This document shows positions 15,594-27,500 of a stretch of 33,230 nt of DNA, in pieces. The position numbers and the translations under genes are program-made. Position 1 is the first letter of the stretch. Each line of letters opens with the position of its first letter. The notes under the pieces are model-generated. The model was not told the DNA's origin. It saw nothing but the letters and a program-made list of their open reading frames with translations, and made no database searches. Source of the stretch: a virus; IMG/VR virus record IMGVR_UViG_3300020420_000691, positions 1 to 33,230 of that record, one strand, 5' to 3'.

Positions 15594-18500
15594 TAGTTGT
15601 CATCGAATATTTGGTCAGGTGTGAAGTTATCAACAGTTGTTGCACCGATGTTGATTGTCAATGTAGCAGCGTTAGAGAGTATAGGTGTAGCACCTGTGGA
15701 TGTTAATCCGACTCTAAATTCATCGCCACCATCACCCTGAGTTGTAGCAGGAGTAGTGTAAACACTTGATGTAGCACCATCAATATTTATCCAAGTATCA
15801 GTTCCGTAATCCTTCTTCTGCCACTGATAATTGATTGTATTTCCACTAGGTGTTGTGGTTGCAACTACAGTAAACGCAGCAGTCTGACCTTGGTTAACAG
15901 TTACGTTAACTGGTTGAGAAGCAATATTGATGAATGATTCACCTTGTGCTTGAGATTCACCTGTTGGAACGTAATTAGGATCGTAGATATCAATACCACC
16001 ATTAACACCTTCACCTGTAGGTCCTAAGAATGTATCTGCAACTGTTGTTGAAACAGTAACTGTAGGTTGTACATATCCTTGTCCTGCGTTCTTAACATCA
16101 ATACGTGCGAGACCAACAAGTGCTTTGATCTTACCACCAAAACCAGAGGAGGAAATCACATCAACGTTTGGACGAGATGTATAACCATCACCTGAGTTTG
16201 TAAGTATTGCTTCAGTAATACGTCCTTTCTCAATAGTTGCAAGGGCATCTGCATTACGTCCACGTACAGATCCTGTATACTCGAATGTAATTAGAGAGTT
16301 AGAAGATTCAATAAGAGCAACTTCTCTTTCAAATTCTTCACCTTCAATGAATAAGTTATCTCCAGATTCAATAGGAGGTACGACTGTTGCAGCAATAACG
16401 TCAACATCAGAACCAACGTAAGAGAATGCAACGAACGTAGAACCAGCACGAGGAACTTCAGAGAAGATAATACGTGAACCAACAAGTTCAAAACCAATAC
16501 CTGGTTCCTGAATAACACCATTTAACTGACAGATAATGTTATTTTCAGGTAATATCGTATTACTTTGTACACCATCAGTTAGTGTTAGTGAGTAGAAGAC
16601 TCCAGCTAACTTCAAGTTGAATGAGTTACGTAATGAATCAAAGTCGAATGATATATCATCTAACTGTCTTAACTTACCTACGTAAACACCGTGGAAACTA
16701 GATCCAGCAGCAGGAGCTTCAGTGAACTGAATATTATCTGAGAACGCAGTAAATGCGTTATTACCGCCTGGTGGTTGTAGAATACCATTCACAAATATCA
16801 TCATATGTCCAGCAGGATCTGGGAAGTATGCTGTACCGTTAGTTTGAGTTAATTTAAAGTTTTTCTGTACTCCGTCAAATCCTCTAAAGAACCTTCTAAC
16901 ACGACCACGTAAAGTCTTAGCAACAGAACAAGCACCTCTGAATCCATAATCACCGATGATCTGAGCATTCTTGACGAATGTTCCAGAAGTATCACCCAAA
17001 TGAATGATCGCACGAATACCAATTTGTTCAATTTTTTCGATTCTTCCATATGCACTCGTATTTGTAATAGTTACCGCAGCAATTCCTTGTGTATAAACAC
17101 TTGGGAAGTTTGAACCAGCAGGAATCTTAGAAAGTGTATATGCAGCGTCACCAGCAACAACTGTTAAGTCATCACCAATAGCAGAGAATCTACCTGTTTC
17201 ATTTGCAAGGTATACGTAATTGTTATCGGCATCGTGCTCAGTAACAACAAATGTATGTCCTACAGACTGTCCAGCATTCTGTAATTGTAAGGTATCACCA
17301 ACTTGGAATGTATCACTAACTCCAGTATCAGTAATTAACGCAGAATATGTAAATCTGGTAATCGTTGTTGTATGGAGATACTCACCAAAGTTAGGTAATT
17401 GATTGAATCCTTCAACCTCAATAATCTGATCAGTGACAGAACCGTAAATAACATCACCAGGTTCAAACGAACCTACTACAGTGGATACATCATATGTTAC
17501 TCGACCTGATTGATTGTCAAGCAATGAACCATCATTATTTCTAACAATAAGAGCATTTGCTTTTCCAGAGTCTTGCTTACTGTATATTATATCCGTAGCG
17601 ATAAATTCACCCTGTTTGAAGTTGACAAGGATACGTTTATGTGGAGATGCTGATGCAGTAGCAGTTGCACCTGATGTAACACCCTCAAGATTATCTGAAT
17701 TTGCGAATGTTCCAGAAGTCATTACTATCTTAATATAAGTTGCATTGTCAGTTGCAAGAACTGTACCAGAATTTCCTGTAGCACCTGTCTTAACAATAAC
17801 CTCACCATTTGTAAACTTAACAGCTCCACTTGTATGTGTTACTGGAACGTAATCTACTTTGTATAGAACTTTTGCAAGGTTATCTTGTATTCTGATTACT
17901 TCAGCATATGCACCACTTGTACCACCGAAGAATATATCAGCAGTATTAATACCACCACTTATAGGTGTAGGAATATCTCTAGTACCATATGTGGTTTCAA
18001 CACGTTCGATACCGTTATTAACACCAACAGAGAATGTATGAATTTGACCAGGTGTGCCAGGTGTAAGACTTGTTATTACATCTCCGTCAATATATTCTGC
18101 TAGGTATATTTTGTTTGCAGTTGTATTTGGATGGATATAATATTGTGATCTATCAAGTTCTGTAATAGCAGTACCAAGAACAATATAATTAACCACATCG
18201 TATGCTTCAAATTTATGACCAACAGAATCTATAGAACCATCAGTATTGACAGCAACACCAACATCAACAGGTTCAGTTAGATATACTGTAGGAAGTGAGG
18301 ATTTCTCAAGACCTGTCATTACTAAGTGGAATAATTGATGAATCTTATGTACAGCAGTTGCAGTAGGACGTAATTCTCTATTAGTATAAGGAACCTCAGA
18401 GTTATTAGGACCTGGGTTGAGACAATCTTGCTCTACGGTATTAACCATATATTCTTTTATTGCTTCAGCGTGATATATCAAGTATGTTCTAAAGACACCA

Positions 18501-21500
18501 GGATAAGCAACAAAGTTACCATTACTATCAAACCAACTATTAACTAATTGAATAGTTGCTATATTACCACCAGTAATTATATCGTATATCATTGCCTTAC
18601 GGATATTTGTACCAAATACAATTTCAGCAGCATATCCTGAGTAATTATTGACTGACTTATAATATGCTTCTTTATCAATATACTCGTGGTTAAACATCAA
18701 TAGTTTTGCTGCCTGTCGATACATCTCAGGTGCACCACCCAATGTATCCTCAATTAAGTCTGCTAATGTTGTAGCAGCAGATGTTACGTTGTAACAAATA
18801 CCACCACCACTGAATAGTGTATTACCAGAAGAATAAGGTATAGGAGTAGAAGTCTTAGTAATACTTTGATTTACAAGGTAACTACCATTACCAGCAGCAG
18901 CTTCTCTGATAACACCTATTGGTATAGAGAATAATGTATTGATTGAAGACGCTACAACAGCACATTCACCATTACCAGCAGTGTCATATGTGATTGTTGT
19001 ATCTCTTACAGAAGCACGTTCACCTGTCAGTGGCCATTCACCTGGTAGTGTTCTTGTAATATTATCTAAGTATGATCTTGGATTACTTGTATTACTTGAA
19101 TCAAATAGATTGACAGTAATATTCATCAATGTTGTAATAGCAGATGCTTGGTTAGAACAACGAGCTGCTCCACCACCACCTTGTACCCAGTTGACTGCAT
19201 TAGAACTAGCACTTACAAATGTGTGTGCATAATTTCCACCATACTCTACAGCACCAGATGTTGCACTTACAAATGTATGTGGATATTGTTCACTTGTAGG
19301 TGTTGGGTTTACATTAACCTTAATACGTCCATTTCTAAATCTAATACCGTGAGGTGTAGCAGATACAAATGTATGTGTATAATTTCCACCAACACTGACT
19401 GAGTTTGCAGCAGCACTAACGAATGTATGAGTGGTTGTGTTTGTAGAAGGAGTTCTACCAGATGCTAAAACATTAACCGTGATTGTTGTGTCTGTAGCAC
19501 TCTTGACTGTTAGAGGAACATCGTATGCTCTATCTTTTTTCCAAGTAATATTACCAGAAGTAGAAGTTTGATATGTATGAGTTGTTGTGTTTGTAGAAGG
19601 TATTTCAGTAGATAATAAAACAGTAACGTCAAATGTATTTGAAGTTACGTTAGATATCTCTAACCAAGATCCAGATGCAGGGTCAGTAGCACGTGGATAT
19701 GTATGATCAGTCTGATAGTTATCTTCTGCACATCTGAATGTTATAGAATTATCAGCAATCTTTATTTGATCACCATTTGCAAATCCGTGTTGAGGAACAC
19801 GAAGATTCATCACACCTGTTTGTCCATTATATGATGCGTCAGTTGAGGTATGAGTAGTAGTTGTTGTTCTAGGATATGAGTGAGTTGTTGCGTTATTATC
19901 TTCTAAACAAGTGAATGTGAAAGCATTATCAGAAAGTTTGATGTGTGCACCAGCAACTAAACTATGACTACCGATTGTGATAACCATATCACCTGTTGTT
20001 GGGTTATATACAGCATTAGATGGACTGTATAATTGTGTTGGAGATGTACCTACATTAACTTCAAATGTATCATTAGTTTTATTCTGAACAGGAAGATATA
20101 TGTTATGAGCAGGGTCAGTTAAACGAGGATATGAATGAACACTACCATAATTATCCATTGAACAAGTAAAGTTCAATGAATTAGTGTCAAACATTACCTG
20201 ATCACCATTATTAAATCCGTGAGCAACAGAAGTGATCACCATAATACCAGTTATAGGATTATATGTTGCTCCAGTTGCAGTAAATGTAGAATCTGTTACT
20301 TGTAAAACTTCTAATGATTTACCACTAGCATAATCTGTTGAACGAGGATAAGAATGGTTGGTTGAATTACCATCTTTTGTACAGGTAAATGTAACTGCGT
20401 TATCAGGTAATCTGATATGTCTACCAGCAGTAAGATTATGATTACCAATATCTAAGAATAGATTACCAGTTGCTTCTTCGTAAATAGCATATCCTACATC
20501 GTGAGTTCCATTAGATGTTGTACCAACGTCTACAGTAAATGTATCATTTGTTCTTGCAGTGATTGGTAGAGTTGCACCAGAGGCTGGATCCCAAGGTCTT
20601 GGATATGATTTGTTAGACTGATTACCATCAAATGCACAATTAAATACTAATGAATTTGGATCAAGAGTAATACTATCACCAACCTGAAGATTGTGTCCTG
20701 CTTTTGTAAGAACTAGATTACCGTTTGTTGGAGTATATGTTGCATCTGTAGGAGTTAACTGTCCAGTTGTTGCACCGTTGTTATCAATAGTAATAGTGTT
20801 ATCGTAGACAGCATATCCTTCAGTATATCCATTAACAGTAACTAACTCTTGTCTCATTACCTGAATAGCAATATCTCTTGCTTGTTCAAAGATATACTTA
20901 ACTTGTGTTGCTTGTGAGTTAATGTGTTGTACAGCATTACTAATAGTGATATAGAAATCACTAGCATACCAAACAATATTGTTACCACCGTGTGCTAAGT
21001 TAAATGTAACTGCTTCAAGAACATCAACTACATCATCAACACAAGACTGATAACCATATCCACCAAATGTAAGACTAGAATATTGTGACAAACCACGACC
21101 TACAGCAGTAGTAGCGATAAATCTTAAATTATTTTTAATTTCATTAGAAGCATCGTAATACTTGTTACCAGCTTCAGTTGATGTTGCAAATCCACCACCA
21201 GCGTTATAATCGTAATCAGGACGTGATTCTATACCACCTCCACCACCACCGAGTGCTCCACCTGATTCGTATGCAGATTCATAGGGATTAAACCCAAGTT
21301 TGTTCTGGATGGCGAGGATTGCCATATCACGTGCCATTCTCATAGCATAGATGGTTTCATCTGCTTGATCTGTCACGTGCTTCAGACCCATATCAGTATT
21401 CAAATATAATTCAGATGCTTCGTATACTTTCTCGTTAACACTAAATCTTAAATCGTGCATAACACCTTCTAAGATATCAACAATATCATCTTCACAATGA

Positions 21501-24500
21501 ACCTTACCACCAGGTACTCTGAAGTTATAATGTTTGAATGCACTTTGTTTAACTGTTAGATCAACTGCTTCTTCAGCAATAGTACGTTTGTTAGCACCAA
21601 TAAGATTAGCAGCATCTAAAGCACGATGTGATCCTGTGTAGATCTTTGGATCTGGAGGATAGAATGTACTTTCTGTTATTATGTTACCTGTTAAGTCGTA
21701 GTTAACTGCTGCATCATATGCTTTTCTAAATGCTGGTAAGTCAGTGTATTGGAACTGGAAGAAGTCATCAATAGTATTTGCATTTGTAGAACCAGCAGGA
21801 AGATTAGCAATATTCTCATTACGAGATAGTAATAAGTTTTGTAGTGCTTTTTCCATCAACCACTTAGCATATCCAATCGCTTCTAGCATTGGAAGTAACT
21901 CGTGTTCTACATCACCTATAAATCCAGCACTATTCAAGTATGAATCAATAATTCCTTGAGCATTAGAGTTACCACCAGTAATTAAATCTGTAGCAATAGC
22001 AGGAATGATATGATCCCTAATATCTCTTACACACTTCTCACGACCAGGTGAACCACCAGGTATATAAAGTTGATTTACATCTACGTTATTGATATTAACT
22101 GTATATCTTTCTTCTAACCAGTAAACAACTTCATCAGCAATACATTTACGGTTGAAGTATAGTAAATCAGCACCATCTCTAAATCTATGTCCTGTAGGAC
22201 CTAATACATCAAGAAGGTCATCCATCAATGACATAATATAAGTTGTGATGTTACTGCCAGGTGTAGCACTGAAGTAATTTGGAACACGAATACGTGTTGT
22301 GTACTCCCCAGTTAAATCAGTTTGATCTTTTGTAATTACATCGATACAAAGTTTAGCAACTTCTCTCCAAACATACATTGATTGAAGTAGTTCTTCATTA
22401 ACGTGTGCTAATTCACCTTGTTGGTTAGCAAGATATCCTCTACCAATAATAATACTATTATAATTACCACCATATCTAAGATCTTTATAAATTGCAGGAA
22501 TAATATACTCATAAGTATCTCTCAAACACTTATTTGTACCTGATAATGATGTACCAGTATCGCCAGGTATCACAAAGTCTGGATACTTAGCTTTCATTCT
22601 ACCCACTGCTTCTTCAGCAATCCAGAATTTGTTTGTTTCAATAATATCTGCACAATCTCTTTCTACCTGACGACTAAGATCAACCTCTTCAGTCATTATT
22701 TCACTTCTCCACAATTCTATACCATCAGCAGATGCAGTTGATGTAATTGATTGTTGGAAGGTAGCATATATTTCACCTTTAATAATAGGAATAGGTGCCT
22801 CACCATCAAATCCAAATGATAGATTTAGATCAGAAGAATCATATACTGCTGATGGTATAAAGGATGCTGTATATTCAGCAATTCCTTTCTTGACCATAAA
22901 GTTTTCCATATGACCAGTGAATGCTGTAGAGTTAGAAGCATTTGCACCAATCTTAATTGGTAAGTTACCATAATTTGTATTATCTGTATAACTTCCTGCT
23001 AATGTTCCACCAACAAATAATCTTGTAACACCAGTAGAACGAGTTACAGCAATATGTGTCCAAGTATTTGCAACTACCCCAGTAGATGTAATTCTATCAC
23101 TATTACCTACATTCCAACGAATTTGATTATTATTAAGTAGTAGATAGAATGCACCAGTATCAGATGTGCTACTACGGAAGTCTAGTAACATCTGTACTCC
23201 ACTAACAGAAGTTGCTTTTATCCATAATTCCATAGTAAAGTCACCAGCAGCAACAGAACCATCACCTAGAGCAAGTTTATCAGTTGCTGGATATGTTAGA
23301 TGTGCACTACCATTGAAATCTAATGATCCAGTACCAACAGCATAATCTAGATTATCTACAGTAACACCAACATTAGTTAATAGAGTGTTAGTAATATATT
23401 CTCCAACAGTAAATGCTCCACTAGGATCTTTACTGTAAATCCATTTGTTACCACCATTAGAACCAATAACTGATGCAGTATTTCCAGATGTTATACCTTT
23501 AACTAAATCACCAAATACGAAGAATCCACCTGATGACTTATTCTTATAACTGTGTTTAACACACTTAATAGTCTCAGCATCTTGGAAAGCATATGCTGGT
23601 TCAACTCTTTGTAAGTTAAAGATAGACCATTGATATGTTGTTTTATCTGCCCCAGTAGGATCTAAAAGAGTATCAGTAATAATCTTAAAGAAGTTAGTTA
23701 CAGCAGATGTTTGGTTTACACAAGCATTATCACCTACTGGATATGAAAGTCTACCTGATGAGTAATCTGCTTGAGGTGCAGTCTTAGTTACTGCTGCTTG
23801 GAATGCTTCTCTTGTACCAGGTGATGCAGTTGTACCAAGATTGGTAATAAGAATGTCCATCAATGTAGTGATGGTTGATTGTACAGCAGCACAATTACCA
23901 GGATCATTAGTAATTGAACTATCAATAACCTGAACCCAACCGTGTGAAGTATCTACTTTAGTAACAGCATTATTTTGTATAATCTGAATTGCCATTGTCT
24001 TTGCTTTTGTGAAAGCATTAACAATAGTGTTTCTATCACCTGAAGTAACACCATAGTGAAGAATACGATCAGTTGCTTCCCATATGAAGTCATTACCACC
24101 GTGTGCAGTGTTATAACCTAATGCTTCAATAACATCAACAATATCAGATAGACAATGCTCATCTCCACCTGAAACTGTATAACCAGGATTCTGTAATTTA
24201 GCATAATGTAATGACTCGTGAGCAATATACCATTTGTTAGCAAGTAATAGTGCTCTAGCATCACCGTGACTATTATCAGTCACCACATACTCAGGAGTTA
24301 CAGTTGTATCTCTCCACTGTTGTTTTGTAGTATGAGATGCAACTATAACTTCCATATTGATGCACTTAAGAGCAAGATCTCTTGCTCTCTCCATTGCATA
24401 TACAGTCTGTGCTACTTGCCCATCAACGTGATATATTGAGTTTCCTTGAACGTAAGTATTAGCGATATCCCAAACTTCAGAGTTACCATCAAACTTAACT

Positions 24501-27500
24501 TGCCAAGCAATCATATTAAGAACATCAACTATATCATCAATACAGTTTTGATTACCTGTTGGAATAGTAAAGGAGGGGTAGAAAGCCAACATTAATCCCA
24601 CGGCTTCTTCAGCGATAAACTCAGCGTTCTTTTCTAATGCCTCTGCTGCGTTAAATGCACGAGTATCAGGTTGGATTCTCATTGATGAGTTAGTGAAGAA
24701 TAATTTCTTCAAACGAACATCTGTGCCAGCAGCAAAATCAGTACCAGTTAAATTATCATAACGTATTTCTTGGTTACGTACGTTTTCAAAGTCTAAGAAG
24801 TCTTGGTTATTTGCAGTATCGGTATAAAGTTCAGTTGGGTTAATAACTGTTTCTGATATGTTATCAAGAATAACATTAGGATATGTAATAGAAGGAACTC
24901 TCTGGAATACAAGACCAAAGAAAGTGGATGAAGGAGATAAATCAACAGTATCAATAATTTGATTAGATATTGAATCTTGGTAAGGAGCAATACTAATAAC
25001 TGCTGCTGCAATCTTAGAACGTGCAGAATAAATTATATCATTAAACTTAATTTCAAATTCACCAGTTTCATATGCAGCAGTACCAGATGTACGAGAAACA
25101 ACTAAGTCATCAGATATAACACCATCTAATAAGTTATTCTCTTCAATAATAGCAAACTTACCTTGTAGGTTAGTAATTCTTTCACCTTGTTCGTAGATAG
25201 TCTTAGATGTAAGTTGTTGAACGTTAGATAGTACGGCATTAAACCCAGTTGAACTGGCGAGGACGTTATCGTTGATTTGGAAACTACCAACTACACTAAG
25301 AACATCAATATAATCAACACCTGAATCAATTACTAAAGCAGTACCTTCATTTTGTAGAGAACGAACTGTATTACCTAATAATGGGAAGATACCACCAATA
25401 GTACTAAATGTCATTCTAGTAATGACAAGTTGTGAGAACTGTACCTGTCTGAACTTAATTCTAGAAGGTGCTTTAGGTGCTTCTGAGAATACTATAGAAG
25501 GTCCTGTTGTAGAGAATGAAGTACCTGGTGACTGTGCAACACCATTTAACAGAATGAACATCTGGTCTTCTGTTGCAGTTACTGATGAACCTTCAACATT
25601 GAGAGGGAACTGGGTTTTAATCCCATCAAATTGCTCAGAGATGTTATCAATCTTCTTAACAATAGAGGTTAAGATTTCCTCAGAGTTAGTAAGTCTCTTC
25701 TGTCTGAATAATACTTCAGTATTATTAAACTCAGTGTATATTGGTTGTGCGTTAGCAAATGATGTAATCTGGTTAATATTAGTGAAACTGTTGATATTAA
25801 CTTCTTTAACAAGGTCAGATACAACCTTTCTTCCAGAAATATCTTTACCACCAGTAATTGCTAGTTCACCAAATAGGTTGAATCCAACAGGGTGGTTTGT
25901 TTCAAGAACTGGTTTTCTCCACTGGTTGATAGGTGTCTGAGACTTAATAACGTAGGAGAAGTTCTGATAGAAGTAACTATCTTGAATTTTCTGAACAATC
26001 TCTGATGGTTTACCAACGTCATCGATAAATTGACCTGGTGTAGTGGTTAGAGATGCAATTTCAAGTGTACCTCTTGCAATAGAGAGGTTATCAATCAAAC
26101 CAGATGCACGAGAAACTTGACCTGTTACACGTTCACCAGATAACCATACACCGTCATAGTTCTCAAGTTTAAGGATTCTAGGTCCGATCTGCCAACCTTC
26201 GTTAGTAGAAACATAACCAGTAGCAGATGCAAGTTCAAGAGATGAACCTTGATAAACAAGTTCACCCTCTAAGAAACGAGATGTTTCAACGATAGCAGTT
26301 GCTTGACCACCAAATACCTCAGTAAGAAGTACCTGTCTACCTTCACCTTGTGTCAAGAATGTGATGTAAGAACCAGATTCAGCATCTAACTGTGTTAGAG
26401 AGATACGTAACTGGTCAGATTCAAGACCATTTGCCTCTCCAGCAATAGCATAGTAAGTCTGAGAAGAAGATAAACTAACCAAACCAGCAGAACTTGGTTT
26501 TGGTAGAATACCAACTGTAGATCCAAGACTTTCTGCTCTTAATTGTACTTGTGCTCCGTTTGTTATACCGTGTGGGAAGTTAAACTGTAGATATCCCAAA
26601 TCAACGTTAACAACGTAGTTAAATTCTGATTTAAGTGTAACTGATGGTTCAGAACTGTATCCTGAGCCAGGATCTTTAATAATAATCTCAGAAAGTCTGT
26701 TGTTTTTAACTATTGCATCAGCAGCAGCACCAGATCCACCACCACCTTCGATTACAACAGCAGGAGTTGAAGTATATCCAGAACCTGGATCAGTTATCTT
26801 AATTTGTGCTAGTAAAGCGGTATTAAACAGTTGAAGGTTTACGGGGAATGTTATCTCAGGTTTTAGTGTATAGTCGTGAGAGTAACCGAAACCAAATTCA
26901 TTGTTCTTAAGTTTTTTGATCTTACCGATTGATTTACCTTGTAAGAACACAGATGCACCTGATCCTTCAGAAGGTATAACAACATCAAGAATACCACCAG
27001 AACCAGCAAGTAGAGGTCCTAAGATACCAGGTATGGCATCAATGTCAATAGATGCAGTAGTATATCCTTTACCAGCAGATGTTAGTTCAACAGCAGTGAT
27101 AACACCAGTAAAGTCACCATCATCAGTAACCGTGATATTACAAGAAGCACCTTCACCATCTCCACCGATAGGAACGTTATAATAGATGCCATTTACGTAT
27201 TCTGTACCACCATTAGTGATACGAACTTTTTCTATTTCTCTGTTAGATGCAATGTCACTAACAATAGGTAATTTTTGGTAGAATCCACCTGGATTTACCA
27301 GCTTGATGCTCGCAATAGGTCCAATTGCTTTTGAAGATGTTGTACTGTAAGAACTACGAGGTAGACCGAATTCATTGTTCCCCACAGCAGCAGTAGTTTT
27401 TTCTGGTTCATTTAGTAAAGCGAAGTCGAATGTTTTTCCAGCATTGCTGGTTCCTGTAACAGTGAATGTTCCTGCATAAGGTGATGGTATAACGTCAATA

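Larger units (their letters stand above)
18415..24675 (-). repeat. Seven degenerate helical repeats in the giant protein
   Basis: Approximate copies: 24350-24675, 23965-24275, 22325-22675, 21825-22190, 21295-21640, 20845-21160 and 18415-18725. Each has a first helix like NxxFIAEEAV, then CxxDIxDxI, a GGN-x-x-V/I turn, a helix ending in Y/L, and a last helix rich in A-x-DLAI. Copies 1-6 keep the Cys; copy 7 lacks it. Other modules are inserted between copies. I cannot name a family. Confidence 0.65.

Noticed and set aside
15784-15791. GATAAATA on the minus strand as a late promoter for the YHYH gene
   Set aside because: One mismatch to the octamer, but it lies inside the giant gene nearly 200 bases from the start codon; such matches are expected in AT-rich DNA.
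19190-20750. Repeated DNA considered as a CRISPR-like array
   Set aside because: The repeats keep a reading frame, vary at codon level and encode a consistent beta repeat; there are no constant repeats with unique spacers.
25422-25940. Plus-strand open frame of 172 codons
   Set aside because: It lies opposite a well-supported module of the giant gene, has no promoter or ribosome site and resembles no family; codon bias of the minus strand explains it.
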